Positions 13,046 through 21,481 of a stretch of DNA of 64,000 nucleotides are shown one piece after another. A program made the translations under genes and the position numbers. Positions within the stretch are counted from its first letter, which is position 1. Each line of letters starts with the position of its first letter. This DNA is from Streptomyces lacrimifluminis (GTDB lineage: Bacteria > Actinomycetota > Actinomycetes > Streptomycetales > Streptomycetaceae): the NCBI RefSeq assembly GCF_014646095.1, contig NZ_BMMU01000020.1:111543-175542 (forward strand). The letters are read 5' to 3'. Below the pieces are notes generated by a model. That model saw only the letters and a list, made by a program, of their open reading frames with translations, ran no database searches and was not told the DNA's origin.

Positions 13046-13160
13046 GGCCTGTCGCTTGTATCACGCCTGGGCCGCGGGGGTGTGGCACGCACCACACCCC
13101 GCTCACCGGCGGGCAACGCCACCGCAGCCTGAAGCCGACGTGATCCTGACGACAGGCCCT
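13044..13160. repeat. 117-bp inverted-repeat element (MITE-like)
   Basis: The ends AGGGCCTGTCG (13044-13054) and CGACAGGCCCT (13150-13160) are perfect inverted repeats, followed inward by a second match, ATCACG/CGTGAT. An inner hairpin (GGGGTGTGG/CCACACCCC, about 13077-13100) occupies the middle. It starts on the last bases of the upstream gene, overlapping its stop region, and fills the gap to the convergent VOC gene. It could also act as a bidirectional terminator. Confidence 0.65.
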
Positions 13161-13192
13161 GGAAGCCGGCCGTCCGGGGCGGACGGAGAAGG

Positions 13193-13615
13193 TCAGGCCT
13201 GTATCTCGGGCGTGTACGTGCCGAAGCTCCAGATGTTGCCCTCGATGTCGCGTGCCATGTAGTCGCGCGAGCCGTAGTCCTGGTCCGTCGGGGGCATCAG
13301 GATCTCCGCCCCGTGCTCCACGGCCTGCTGGTGGTGTGCGTCGACGTCGTCCACGACGACGTACACCCCGCACGGGCCCGCCTCCTTCATCGCCGTGTCG
13401 AAGACACTGCCTGTGCCCTTCGAGCCGAGCATCACCGCGCCGTTGCCCTGCACCAGCTCGGCGTGCAGCACCGAGCCGTTCTCCCCCTCGTACACCGACG
13501 CCTCGGTGAAGCCGAAAGCCTCCGTGAGCTGCCGGATCGCCGCTTTCGCGTCTGCGTACACCAGTGTCGGGTAAACACTGGGACGCCCGCCGCCCGTGCC
13601 TGCTGCCATGCCCAT
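13193..13615 (-). CDS. VOC (glyoxalase/bleomycin-resistance-like, PhnB type) protein
   Basis: A 140-residue single-domain protein with the VOC pattern: YPTLVYADAKAAIRQLTEAFGF, LHAELVQGNGAVMLG, then VYVVVDDVDAHHQQAVEHGAEI and the end motif DYGSRDYMARDIEGNIWSFGTY. These proteins bind a metal or small molecule and may act as isomerases, dioxygenases or resistance proteins; the substrate is unknown. The start is ATG 13615 after GAGGGAG, with a GTG directly upstream at 13618. Confidence 0.85.
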   Translation of the reverse strand: MGMAAGTGGGRPSVYPTLVYADAKAAIRQLTEAFGFTEASVYEGENGSVLHAELVQGNGAVMLGSKGTGSVFDTAMKEAGPCGVYVVVDDVDAHHQQAVEHGAEILMPPTDQDYGSRDYMARDIEGNIWSFGTYTPEIQA

Positions 13616-13748
13616 CACTACTCCCTCGGGTCCCGCTGCCGGAAAGCCGGAGACCGGTAACCGGAAACTGGAAGAATGGCCTGCGCCCAGTCTCGCACCG
13701 GCCACTGACAACGCCCCGGCAAGCGGCCTCGCGCCCGTCCCGCCCCGC

Positions 13749-14639
13749 TCAGCGGAACGTGTCGCAGCGTGCCGTGTCCCCGGTGCGGTACCCCTCGTGG
13801 AACCACTGCTGCCGCTGCTTCGCCGATCCGTGCGTCCATGTCTCCGGTGTCACCCGGCCCTGGAAGCGCTCCTGGATGCGGTCGTCGCCGACGGCCGCCG
13901 CCGCGTCCAGGCCGTCCCGGATGTCGGCGTCCGTGAGGCTGGTGATCAGCGGGCGGCCCGTCGACTCGTCGTTCGTCGTGGTCGCGTGGTGGGCCCACAC
14001 GCCCGCATAGCAGTCCGCCTGGAGCTCCACCCGTACCGCGTTGCTGTTCGCGCCCGTACGGCCGTCCTGGGACCTGCCCAGGGTGCCCAGGAGATCCTGG
14101 ACATGGTGCCCGTACTCGTGCGCCACCACGTACGCCTGTGCGAACGGGCCGCCACTGGAGCCGAAGGTCGTCCGCAGCTCGTCGAAGAAGCCCAGGTCCA
14201 GATAGACCTCGCGGTCACCGGGACAGTAGAAGGGGCCCACCGCCGAGGTCGCCGTGCCGCACGCGGTGTCCACCCGCTCGCTGAAGACCACGGTCGGCGA
14301 CCGCGTGTACGTGCCCCGGCCGCGGGTGAACTCCGCGTCCCAGAAGTCCTGGACGCTGTTGACCACCGCCACGATGCGGCAGTCGTCCCTGGTGTTCGCG
14401 TCCCGGCCGGTCCGGCAGGTCTGCTGCGTCTGTGCCAGGGAGGAGGCGGTCGCCGTGGGCCCGCCGCCGCCGGAGGACAGGCCCAGCTGGTCCGGACCGA
14501 CCCCGAAGAACAGTCCCAGGAGCAGCGCGAGCAGGACGCCGATGCCACCCCCGACGGTCGCTCTGCCACCGGGGACCCGGCTGCCGCGTACGTCCTGCAC
14601 CTCGGAGGTGTCGAGATCGGCGTCGTCGTCGAACTGCAT
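13749..14639 (-). CDS. Neutral zinc metallopeptidase, YpfJ family
   Basis: A 296-residue protein with one N-terminal membrane anchor (about residues 28-47) and an extracytoplasmic domain. The zinc-binding HEYGHH motif places H174, E175 and H178 in the active site. Paired cysteines (C75/C87, C127/C139) could form disulfides outside the cell. The family also shows VQDFWDAEF, YCPGDREVYLDLGFFDEL and the ELQADCYAG third-ligand region, all present. Start ATG 14639 after AGGATG. Substrate unknown. Confidence 0.9.
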   Translation of the reverse strand: MQFDDDADLDTSEVQDVRGSRVPGGRATVGGGIGVLLALLLGLFFGVGPDQLGLSSGGGGPTATASSLAQTQQTCRTGRDANTRDDCRIVAVVNSVQDFWDAEFTRGRGTYTRSPTVVFSERVDTACGTATSAVGPFYCPGDREVYLDLGFFDELRTTFGSSGGPFAQAYVVAHEYGHHVQDLLGTLGRSQDGRTGANSNAVRVELQADCYAGVWAHHATTTNDESTGRPLITSLTDADIRDGLDAAAAVGDDRIQERFQGRVTPETWTHGSAKQRQQWFHEGYRTGDTARCDTFR

Positions 14640-14838
14640 GGCGTCATCCTGATACGCCGCCTGAGCTGCGGCGCCGGACGGAGGGCCGAACGGGGGACCC
14701 GTCCCGCACGAGGGCGCGCAGGGAAAGTGCTTGCACGGCCCCGTTAGACTTGTCCTATGGCCATTCTCCTCGCGCATTAGACGGCGGGAACGTCCTCAGC
14801 CGCCCACCCCGCCAACAACCCCGCCCTGGAGTCTGTCC

Positions 14839-16437
<1,599 letters not shown>

Positions 16438-16463
16438 CCGCTTGTCGGTGGTCACGGTCACTT

Positions 16464-16531
16464 GATCGAATCGCTGATCCACTTCCACTGGATCATTCGG
16501 CCGATCCGTGATCCATCATCTGAGTGAGATC
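16464..16531. promoter_or_regulatory. Cluster of six GATC motifs upstream of gbn
   Basis: GATC occurs at 16464, 16476, 16491, 16503, 16510 and 16528, six times in 68 bp. GATC is rare in such GC-rich intergenic DNA. The encoded downstream protein is the GATC-binding nucleoid protein, so an autoregulatory or anchoring array is likely (inference). Nothing else was recognised in the 363-bp gap 16438-16800. Confidence 0.6.
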
Positions 16532-16800
16532 TCCTCATACCGAGGTGTGTCCTACATCCATTTCACGGCCGGGCCCTTCATCGACAGGGGCCCGGCTGTC
16601 GCGCGTTCCTGACCAGGCACTTCGCGGAACAACTCGTTCGGCCGCACGGACACGCCTGTGCGGAATTGAAGATTCCACTTGTGGGGATGCACTCCTGTCG
16701 TCAAAACCGTGTCTCACAGACCTTGCCGAATGGGTGGCCATGAGGCGCTTGAGGGGTGATCATGAGAGGACCAGAGCGCACTTCCCACGAGGAGGCACGG

Positions 16801-17022
16801 GTGGCCGAGACTCTGAAGAAGGGCAGCCGGGTAACCGGCGCCGCGCGCGACAAGCTCGCGGCAGACCTGAAGAAGAAGTACGACTCCGGTGCGAGCATTC
16901 GAGCGCTGGCCGAAGAAACCGGTCGCTCGTATGGCTTCGTACACCGGATGCTCAGCGAGTCGGGCGTCACGCTCCGTGGCCGGGGCGGGGCGACACGGGG
17001 CAAGAAGGCCGCTTCGGCCTGA
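16801..17022 (+). CDS. gbn: GATC-binding nucleoid-associated protein Gbn
   Basis: A 73-residue basic protein. A lysine-rich N-terminus (VAETLKKGSRVTGAARDKLAADLKKKYD) leads to a helix-turn-helix (SIRALAEETGRSYGFVHRMLSESG) and a basic Gly/Arg/Lys tail. It matches S. coelicolor Gbn (SCO1839, from memory), reported to bind GATC-centred sites across the chromosome and to affect development. GTG 16801 has an ideal GAGGAGG Shine-Dalgarno; ATGs further upstream lack one. Confidence 0.85.
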   Translation: MAETLKKGSRVTGAARDKLAADLKKKYDSGASIRALAEETGRSYGFVHRMLSESGVTLRGRGGATRGKKAASA

Positions 17023-17052
17023 TCCCCGACGACTCGTCGGTTTCGATGGTGG

Positions 17053-17084
17053 CCACCCGGTCGGTCCGCTGACCGGCCGGGTGG
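17053..17084 (+). terminator. Hairpin terminator after gbn
   Basis: CCACCCGG (17053-17060) pairs with CCGGGTGG (17077-17084), with extra GTCGG/CCGGC pairing inside. It lies 30 bp after the gbn stop. There is no U-tract, which is common for Streptomyces terminators. Confidence 0.6.
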
Positions 17085-17158
17085 TTACTGTGCAGTCACT
17101 TAGGTGTGTCCCGCAGCGGGCAGACACCTGATCCGACCGCACTCATCGGAGGCGCCCC

Positions 17159-17980
17159 ATGGCTTCGTTCGACCAGGACGTTGTTGGTCAAGGTCCCGAA
17201 GTTTCCGTACTCGACAAGGACGGCGTACGGCTCACCGTCGACGACGCGGTCGCCACGGTGTCGCTGACCAACCCGGCCAAGCGCAACGTGCAGAGCCCCG
17301 CTCTGTGGCGGGCACTGGCCGAGGCCGGCCGGATGCTGCCGGGCACCGTGCGTGTCGTCGTGCTGCGTGCCGAGGGCAAGTCGTTCTCCGCCGGACTCGA
17401 CCGGCAGGCGTTCACGCCCGAGGGGTTCGACGGCGAGCCGTCGTTCATCGATCTCGCGCGCAGCGACGACGCCACCCTGGACGGCACCATCGCCGGTTAC
17501 CAGGAGGGCTTCACCTGGTGGCGGCGCAGTGACCTGGTGTCCATCGCCGCCGTCCAGGGGCATGCCGTCGGCGCGGGCTTCCAACTCGCGCTCGCCTGTG
17601 ACCTGCGCGTCGTCGCCGACGACGTGCAGTTCGCCATGCGTGAGACCAGCCTGGGCCTCGTCCCCGACCTGACGGGCACCCATCCGCTCGTCGGCCTGGT
17701 GGGCTACGCCCGCGCGCTGGAGATCTGCGCGACCGGCCGCTTCGTCCAGGCGGAGGAGGCCGTGAACACGGGCCTCGCCAACATCGCCGTACCGGCCGAG
17801 CGGCTCGACGACGCCGTACGCGACCTGTCGGCCGCGCTGCTCGCCGCGCCCCGTGACGCCCTCGTCGAGACGAAGGCGCTGCTGCGCGGCGTCCAGGGCC
17901 GGACGTACGACGAACAGCGCACCGCCGAGCGTGCCGCGCAGGCGCGCCGGTTGCGGGACCTGGCGGGCGTCGGCGACTGA
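17159..17980 (+). CDS. Enoyl-CoA hydratase/isomerase (crotonase) family protein
   Basis: A 273-residue crotonase-fold protein, probably acting on acyl-CoA esters. The CoA-binding LRAEGKSFSAGLDRQAF and oxyanion-hole VQGHAVGAGFQLALACDLRV motifs are both clear, followed by ETSLGLVPDLTGTHPLVGLVG, where one catalytic Glu of true hydratases is normally placed. The first Glu position appears replaced (QGHAVGAGFQ region), so isomerase or other crotonase chemistry is possible. The start is ATG 17159 after GGAGGCG. It is a single-gene unit between gbn and the Asp23 cluster. Confidence 0.9.
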   Translation: MASFDQDVVGQGPEVSVLDKDGVRLTVDDAVATVSLTNPAKRNVQSPALWRALAEAGRMLPGTVRVVVLRAEGKSFSAGLDRQAFTPEGFDGEPSFIDLARSDDATLDGTIAGYQEGFTWWRRSDLVSIAAVQGHAVGAGFQLALACDLRVVADDVQFAMRETSLGLVPDLTGTHPLVGLVGYARALEICATGRFVQAEEAVNTGLANIAVPAERLDDAVRDLSAALLAAPRDALVETKALLRGVQGRTYDEQRTAERAAQARRLRDLAGVGD

Positions 17981-18164
17981 CCCGCCCGGATCCGTCCACG
18001 CACCGAGGGGCCGCTGCCGACAGTGGCCCCCCTGCGTGGGGGATGTGCCCGACACCGGACCGTCGGCCCGCACCCGTGTCGCCTCCCTGGCGCATCCCCG
18101 GCGCGCGTCCGCCCGACCCCGCCTACTGTGGGTCGTGGACGACGACCGAAAGGGATGTACGGCG

Positions 18165-18665
18165 ATGACCGACATGACCCAGCGGAACCGGCCCGAGCAG
18201 CCCGAGAACGAGGGCGACGCTCCACAGGCCACCCAGCCCCGGAAGACGAACGTCACCAAGCGCGGCGGCGGCGACCCCGCCGAACGGGGGCGCACCACGA
18301 TCGCCGACGGAGTCGTCGAGAAGATCGCCGGGCTCGCCGCCCGTGACGTCCTCGGTGTGCACGCCATGGGCAGCGGCCTGTCCCGGACCTTCGGCGTGGT
18401 CCGCGACCGGGTGCCGGGCGGCGCCTCGAAATCCGTCTCCCGTGGAGTGAAGGCCGAGGTCGGCGAGGTGCAGACCGCCCTCGACCTGGAGATCGTCGTC
18501 GAGTACGGCGTCTCGATCGGCGATGTCGCCCGGGCCGTGCGGGAGAACGTCATCGCGGCCGTCGAGCGCATGACCGGCCTGGAGGTCGTCGAGGTCAACA
18601 TCGCGGTGACGGACGTCAAGCTGCCCGACGAAGAGGAAGAAGAACCCGAGCCCCGGCTGCAGTGA
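18165..18665 (+). CDS. Asp23/Gls24 envelope stress protein (first copy)
   Basis: A 166-residue protein with an acidic, disordered N-terminal 35 residues and a complete Asp23/Gls24 domain: TTIADGVVEKIAGLAARDVLGVHAMG, LDLEIVVEYGVSIGDVARAVRENV and VVEVNIAVTDVKL. In Firmicutes Asp23 coats the membrane through the anchor AmaP. Here it opens a five-gene cluster ending in an AmaP-like protein. The tail is a run of Glu. Start ATG 18165 after AAAGGGA. Confidence 0.88.
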   Translation: MTDMTQRNRPEQPENEGDAPQATQPRKTNVTKRGGGDPAERGRTTIADGVVEKIAGLAARDVLGVHAMGSGLSRTFGVVRDRVPGGASKSVSRGVKAEVGEVQTALDLEIVVEYGVSIGDVARAVRENVIAAVERMTGLEVVEVNIAVTDVKLPDEEEEEPEPRLQ

Positions 18666-18718
18666 CGGATTCGGGGCATCGGAAAGGGACCGGAAAGAAA
18701 CCGGGAAGGCAGGGCAGC

Positions 18719-18904
18719 ATGAGCTTCGCCGTGATCGGCATGATCGCCGGAATGGCGCTGGGATTCGCCGGGTACTTCGGCGGCTTCGGCGCGTTTCTGC
18801 TGGTGGCAGCCCTGGGCGCCCTCGGCTTCGTCGTCGGCAGATTCCTGGAGGGCGACCTGGACCTGGGCGACTTCTTCCGCACCCGCGACGACCGACGGCG
18901 GTGA
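18719..18904 (+). CDS. Small membrane protein, DUF2273-like
   Basis: A 61-residue protein with a hydrophobic hairpin (SFAVIGMIAGMALGFAGYFGGFGAFLLVAALGALGFVVG) and an acidic/basic C-terminus. It matches the DUF2273 type that accompanies Asp23 genes in actinomycetes and Firmicutes. ATG 18719 is favoured because the 19 codons upstream have low GC3; a GTG at 18662 that overlaps the preceding stop is the alternative. Gene spacing indicates one operon. Confidence 0.75.
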   Translation: MSFAVIGMIAGMALGFAGYFGGFGAFLLVAALGALGFVVGRFLEGDLDLGDFFRTRDDRRR

Positions 18905-18910
18905 CGCCCC

Positions 18911-19324
18911 ATGGCCGAGGAGCAGCCCGGTGAGGAGCGGTCCGGGGAAACCCGTACGCCCGACAGAGCACCGACGGCGGTGCCACCGGGGGAACGCGGT
19001 GCCACCCGGATCGCCGACCGGGTCGTCGCGAAGATCGCCGCGCAGGCGGCCCGCGAGGCGCTTGCCGAGCTGCCCCCGGACGCGGTACCTCCGCACGCCA
19101 CGGTCGTCGTCCACCACGACAGGGCCCGCGTCCGTGTGAGCCTCGAACTCCCGTATCCCTCCGATATCGGTGGCCAGTGCGCGACAGTGCGTGATCGGGT
19201 CGCTTCGCGGGTACACGCCCTGGCGGGAATGGACGTGCCGGAGGTCGCCGTGGAGATCGAGCGGCTGCACCTGGCACCGCCGCACGGTGCGGCACCGGGG
19301 AAGGCACACGGGAGGACGCGATGA
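18911..19324 (+). CDS. Asp23/Gls24 family protein (second copy)
   Basis: A 137-residue divergent Asp23-domain protein: ATRIADRVVAKIAAQAAREAL followed by a beta-rich VVVHHDRARVRVSLELPYP and the helix VRDRVASRVHALAGM. It begins 6 bp after the DUF2273-like gene and ends in an ATGA overlap with the next gene, so it is cotranscribed. It may form hetero-oligomers with the first copy at the membrane (inference). Confidence 0.8.
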   Translation: MAEEQPGEERSGETRTPDRAPTAVPPGERGATRIADRVVAKIAAQAAREALAELPPDAVPPHATVVVHHDRARVRVSLELPYPSDIGGQCATVRDRVASRVHALAGMDVPEVAVEIERLHLAPPHGAAPGKAHGRTR

Positions 19325-20022
19325 GCGAGCCCCAGGGCTTCGACGGCTCCGGGAACACCCGACGACTGCCAGTACTGGAGAAAACGGACGACACGGCGAC
19401 CGACACCACCGGACCGGGACAGTCCTCGTCCACCTCCGCCTACGACCCTCTGCCCACCCTCGGCGACACGGACGACGTCCATGGCCGCCGCTTCTGGTCG
19501 GCGCGCCGGGTCCCCGCGGCCGTCCTCGCGCTGCTGCTCCTCTGCGGCGCGGGCGCCTTCCTCTACGACATCACCGCGGTACGCGCCCACCGCCCGGCCA
19601 TGAGCTGGCGCAGATCACTGGCCAGGCAGTTCGCGGAACGTCCCCTCGACGACACCTGGGTCCTGGTCGGAGCCGGTGTCGCCGTGCTCCTCGGCGGCTG
19701 GCTGCTCGTCCTTGCCGTGACCCCCGGCCTGCGCGGCGTCCTGCCGATGCGGCGGACCCACGCCGACGTCCGGGCGGGCCTGCACCGGGCCGCCGCCGCG
19801 ATGGTGCTGCGCGACCGGGCCGTGGAGGTGTCCGGCGTCCAGTCGGTCCGGATCCGGATGACCCGGACCAGGGCCGACGTCCGCGCGGTCTCCCACTTCC
19901 GCGAACTCGACGACGTACGGGCCGATCTGGACGACGTGCTCGCCGACGGAATCAGGAGCCTCGGCCTGTCCCGGCCGCCGGCCCTGTCGGTGCATGTCGC
20001 CCGCCCCGGCCGGAAAGGGTGA
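19321..20022 (+). CDS. Membrane protein of the Asp23 cluster (DUF6286-like)
   Basis: A 233-residue protein: about 55 polar residues, TM1 (about 64-82), a short extracellular loop, TM2 (about 112-132), then a cytoplasmic C-terminal domain with repeated beta-alpha pattern (VEVSGVQSVRIRMTRTRADVRAVSHF) resembling the Asp23-anchoring domains. The start overlaps the preceding stop (ATGA). It likely anchors Asp23-like proteins. The family name is given from overall architecture and context, so it is less certain. Confidence 0.7.
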   Translation: MSEPQGFDGSGNTRRLPVLEKTDDTATDTTGPGQSSSTSAYDPLPTLGDTDDVHGRRFWSARRVPAAVLALLLLCGAGAFLYDITAVRAHRPAMSWRRSLARQFAERPLDDTWVLVGAGVAVLLGGWLLVLAVTPGLRGVLPMRRTHADVRAGLHRAAAAMVLRDRAVEVSGVQSVRIRMTRTRADVRAVSHFRELDDVRADLDDVLADGIRSLGLSRPPALSVHVARPGRKG

Positions 20023-20028
20023 GGACGG

Positions 20029-20607
20029 ATGCCGCGCATCGTCAACCGCGTACTGCTGGGCCTCGTGGGCCTGGTCCTGATGGTCATCGGCGGCTCGGTG
20101 CTGGCCATGGGCCTCGGCAGCCGATGGCCGACGTGGTGGATCCACGACGACCGCCACGACGTGCTGCTGAGCAGCGCCGAACGAACCCACTACCGGGACG
20201 CCGGTTGGTGGTGGCCGACGGTACTCGCCGTCCTGGCCGCCGTGGTCCTCCTGTCCCTGTGGTGGCTCGCCGCGGTACTCCGCCGACGCCGCCTCGGCGA
20301 GGTCCTGGTCGACACGGGCGACAACGAGGGCGCCCTCCTGCGCGGCCGGGCCATGGAGAACGCGGTGGCGGGAGAGGCAACCCGCCTGGAGGGCGTGGAA
20401 CGGGCCCACGTCACCCTGACAGGCAGCCGCACGGCCCCCGAGGCCCGGGTCCAACTCCTCCTGCAACCCCATGCATCCCCGGCGGAGGCGGTAACCCGCC
20501 TCACGACGGAGGCCCTGACGAACGCCCGCGACTCGGCGGGCCTCAAGTCGCTGCCGACGGAGGTAGACCTGAGGGCGGTAAAACACCGCGCGGAAAGGGT
20601 GAATTGA
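20029..20607 (+). CDS. AmaP-like alkaline-shock membrane anchor
   Basis: A 192-residue protein with two TM segments (about 8-30 and 64-84) flanking a Trp/His-rich loop, then a cytoplasmic domain (GEVLVDTGDNEGALLRGRAMENAVAGEA, LEGVERAHVTLTGS). This is the architecture of AmaP, which tethers Asp23 to the membrane. It closes the Asp23 cluster. Function assigned from architecture plus neighbours. Confidence 0.75.
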   Translation: MPRIVNRVLLGLVGLVLMVIGGSVLAMGLGSRWPTWWIHDDRHDVLLSSAERTHYRDAGWWWPTVLAVLAAVVLLSLWWLAAVLRRRRLGEVLVDTGDNEGALLRGRAMENAVAGEATRLEGVERAHVTLTGSRTAPEARVQLLLQPHASPAEAVTRLTTEALTNARDSAGLKSLPTEVDLRAVKHRAERVN

Positions 20608-20633
20608 CCCCAAGGGCGGGTGCACCTGCTTTT

Positions 20634-20700
20634 AGGGGCGCGGGGCGGTGACGAGTGCGGCTCCGCCGCGTGGGCGCGACAAGCCCCCACGCACCCGCGG
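20634..20700. repeat. Streptomyces intergenic repeat/terminator, copy A
   Basis: A 67-nt unit beginning AGGGGCGCGGGGC and containing GGCTCCGCCGCGTGGGCGCG and GACAAGCC. It is near-identical to 35174-35240. GCGGC/GCCGC and flanking arms form a hairpin. It sits 27 bp after the Asp23 cluster, where it can terminate transcription. Confidence 0.7.
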
Positions 20701-20720
20701 ACACACCACTACAGGCCCCT

Positions 20721-21476
20721 TCAGAACCCGTGGCGCATCCCCCCGTCAACAGGCACCATGATCCCCGTCAAGTAGCTCGCCGCCGGCGACAGCAGAAACG
20801 CCGCCGTCCGCCCGAACTCCTCCGGCTTCCCGTACCGCCGCAACGGAATCCGCGACTCGTTGGCGACCCGTGTCGCCCCCGGATCCGCGGACAACCCGTC
20901 CAGCTCGCGCACGCGGTCCGTGTCGATGCGCGCGGGCAACAACCCCACCACCCGGATCCCTCGCGGCCCCACCTCGACCGCGAGGGACTTGGCGAACCCG
21001 GCGAGCCCCGGCCGCAGGCCGTTGGAGATGGTCAGCCCCGGAATCGGCTCGTGCACCGAGCCGGACAGCACGAACCCGACGACCCCGCCCGCCTCCAGCT
21101 CCGCCACCGCCGTACGGGCCAGCCGTACCGCCCCCAGGAACACCGAGTCGAACGCGGCCTGCCACTGCTCGTCCGTGTTGTCGGCGACGAACCCGGGCGC
21201 CGGACCGCCCACGCTGATGAGGATGCCGTTGAAGCGCCCGAAGTGCTCGCGGGCCGCCGCGACGAGCCGCTGCGCGATCTCCGGGTCGGAGTTGTCCGCG
21301 GCCACGCCCACCGCCCCGGGGCCCAGTTCGGCCGCGGCCTCCGCGACCGTCTTCTCGTCCCGCCCCGTGATGACCACCTTCGCGCCGTCGGCGACGAGCT
21401 CGCGCGCGGCGGCGTTGCCCAGTCCGCGGGTGGCTCCGGTGACGACGTACACCCGGTCCTTCAGTCCAAGATCCAT
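20721..21476 (-). CDS. Short-chain dehydrogenase/reductase-like protein lacking the catalytic Tyr/Lys
   Basis: A 251-residue SDR-fold protein with an intact cofactor motif TGATRGLG (13-20) and C-terminal GIMVPVDGG. The active-site YxxxK is replaced by S-N-G-L-R (151-155), and the usual NNAG is SVGG (88-91). It may be a divergent or non-catalytic SDR. It is the last gene of the minus-strand run SURF1, GH15, SDR, starting 5 bp after the GH15 stop, so it is probably co-transcribed. Confidence 0.85.
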   Translation of the reverse strand: MDLGLKDRVYVVTGATRGLGNAAARELVADGAKVVITGRDEKTVAEAAAELGPGAVGVAADNSDPEIAQRLVAAAREHFGRFNGILISVGGPAPGFVADNTDEQWQAAFDSVFLGAVRLARTAVAELEAGGVVGFVLSGSVHEPIPGLTISNGLRPGLAGFAKSLAVEVGPRGIRVVGLLPARIDTDRVRELDGLSADPGATRVANESRIPLRRYGKPEEFGRTAAFLLSPAASYLTGIMVPVDGGMRHGF

Positions 21477-21481
21477 GGTCC

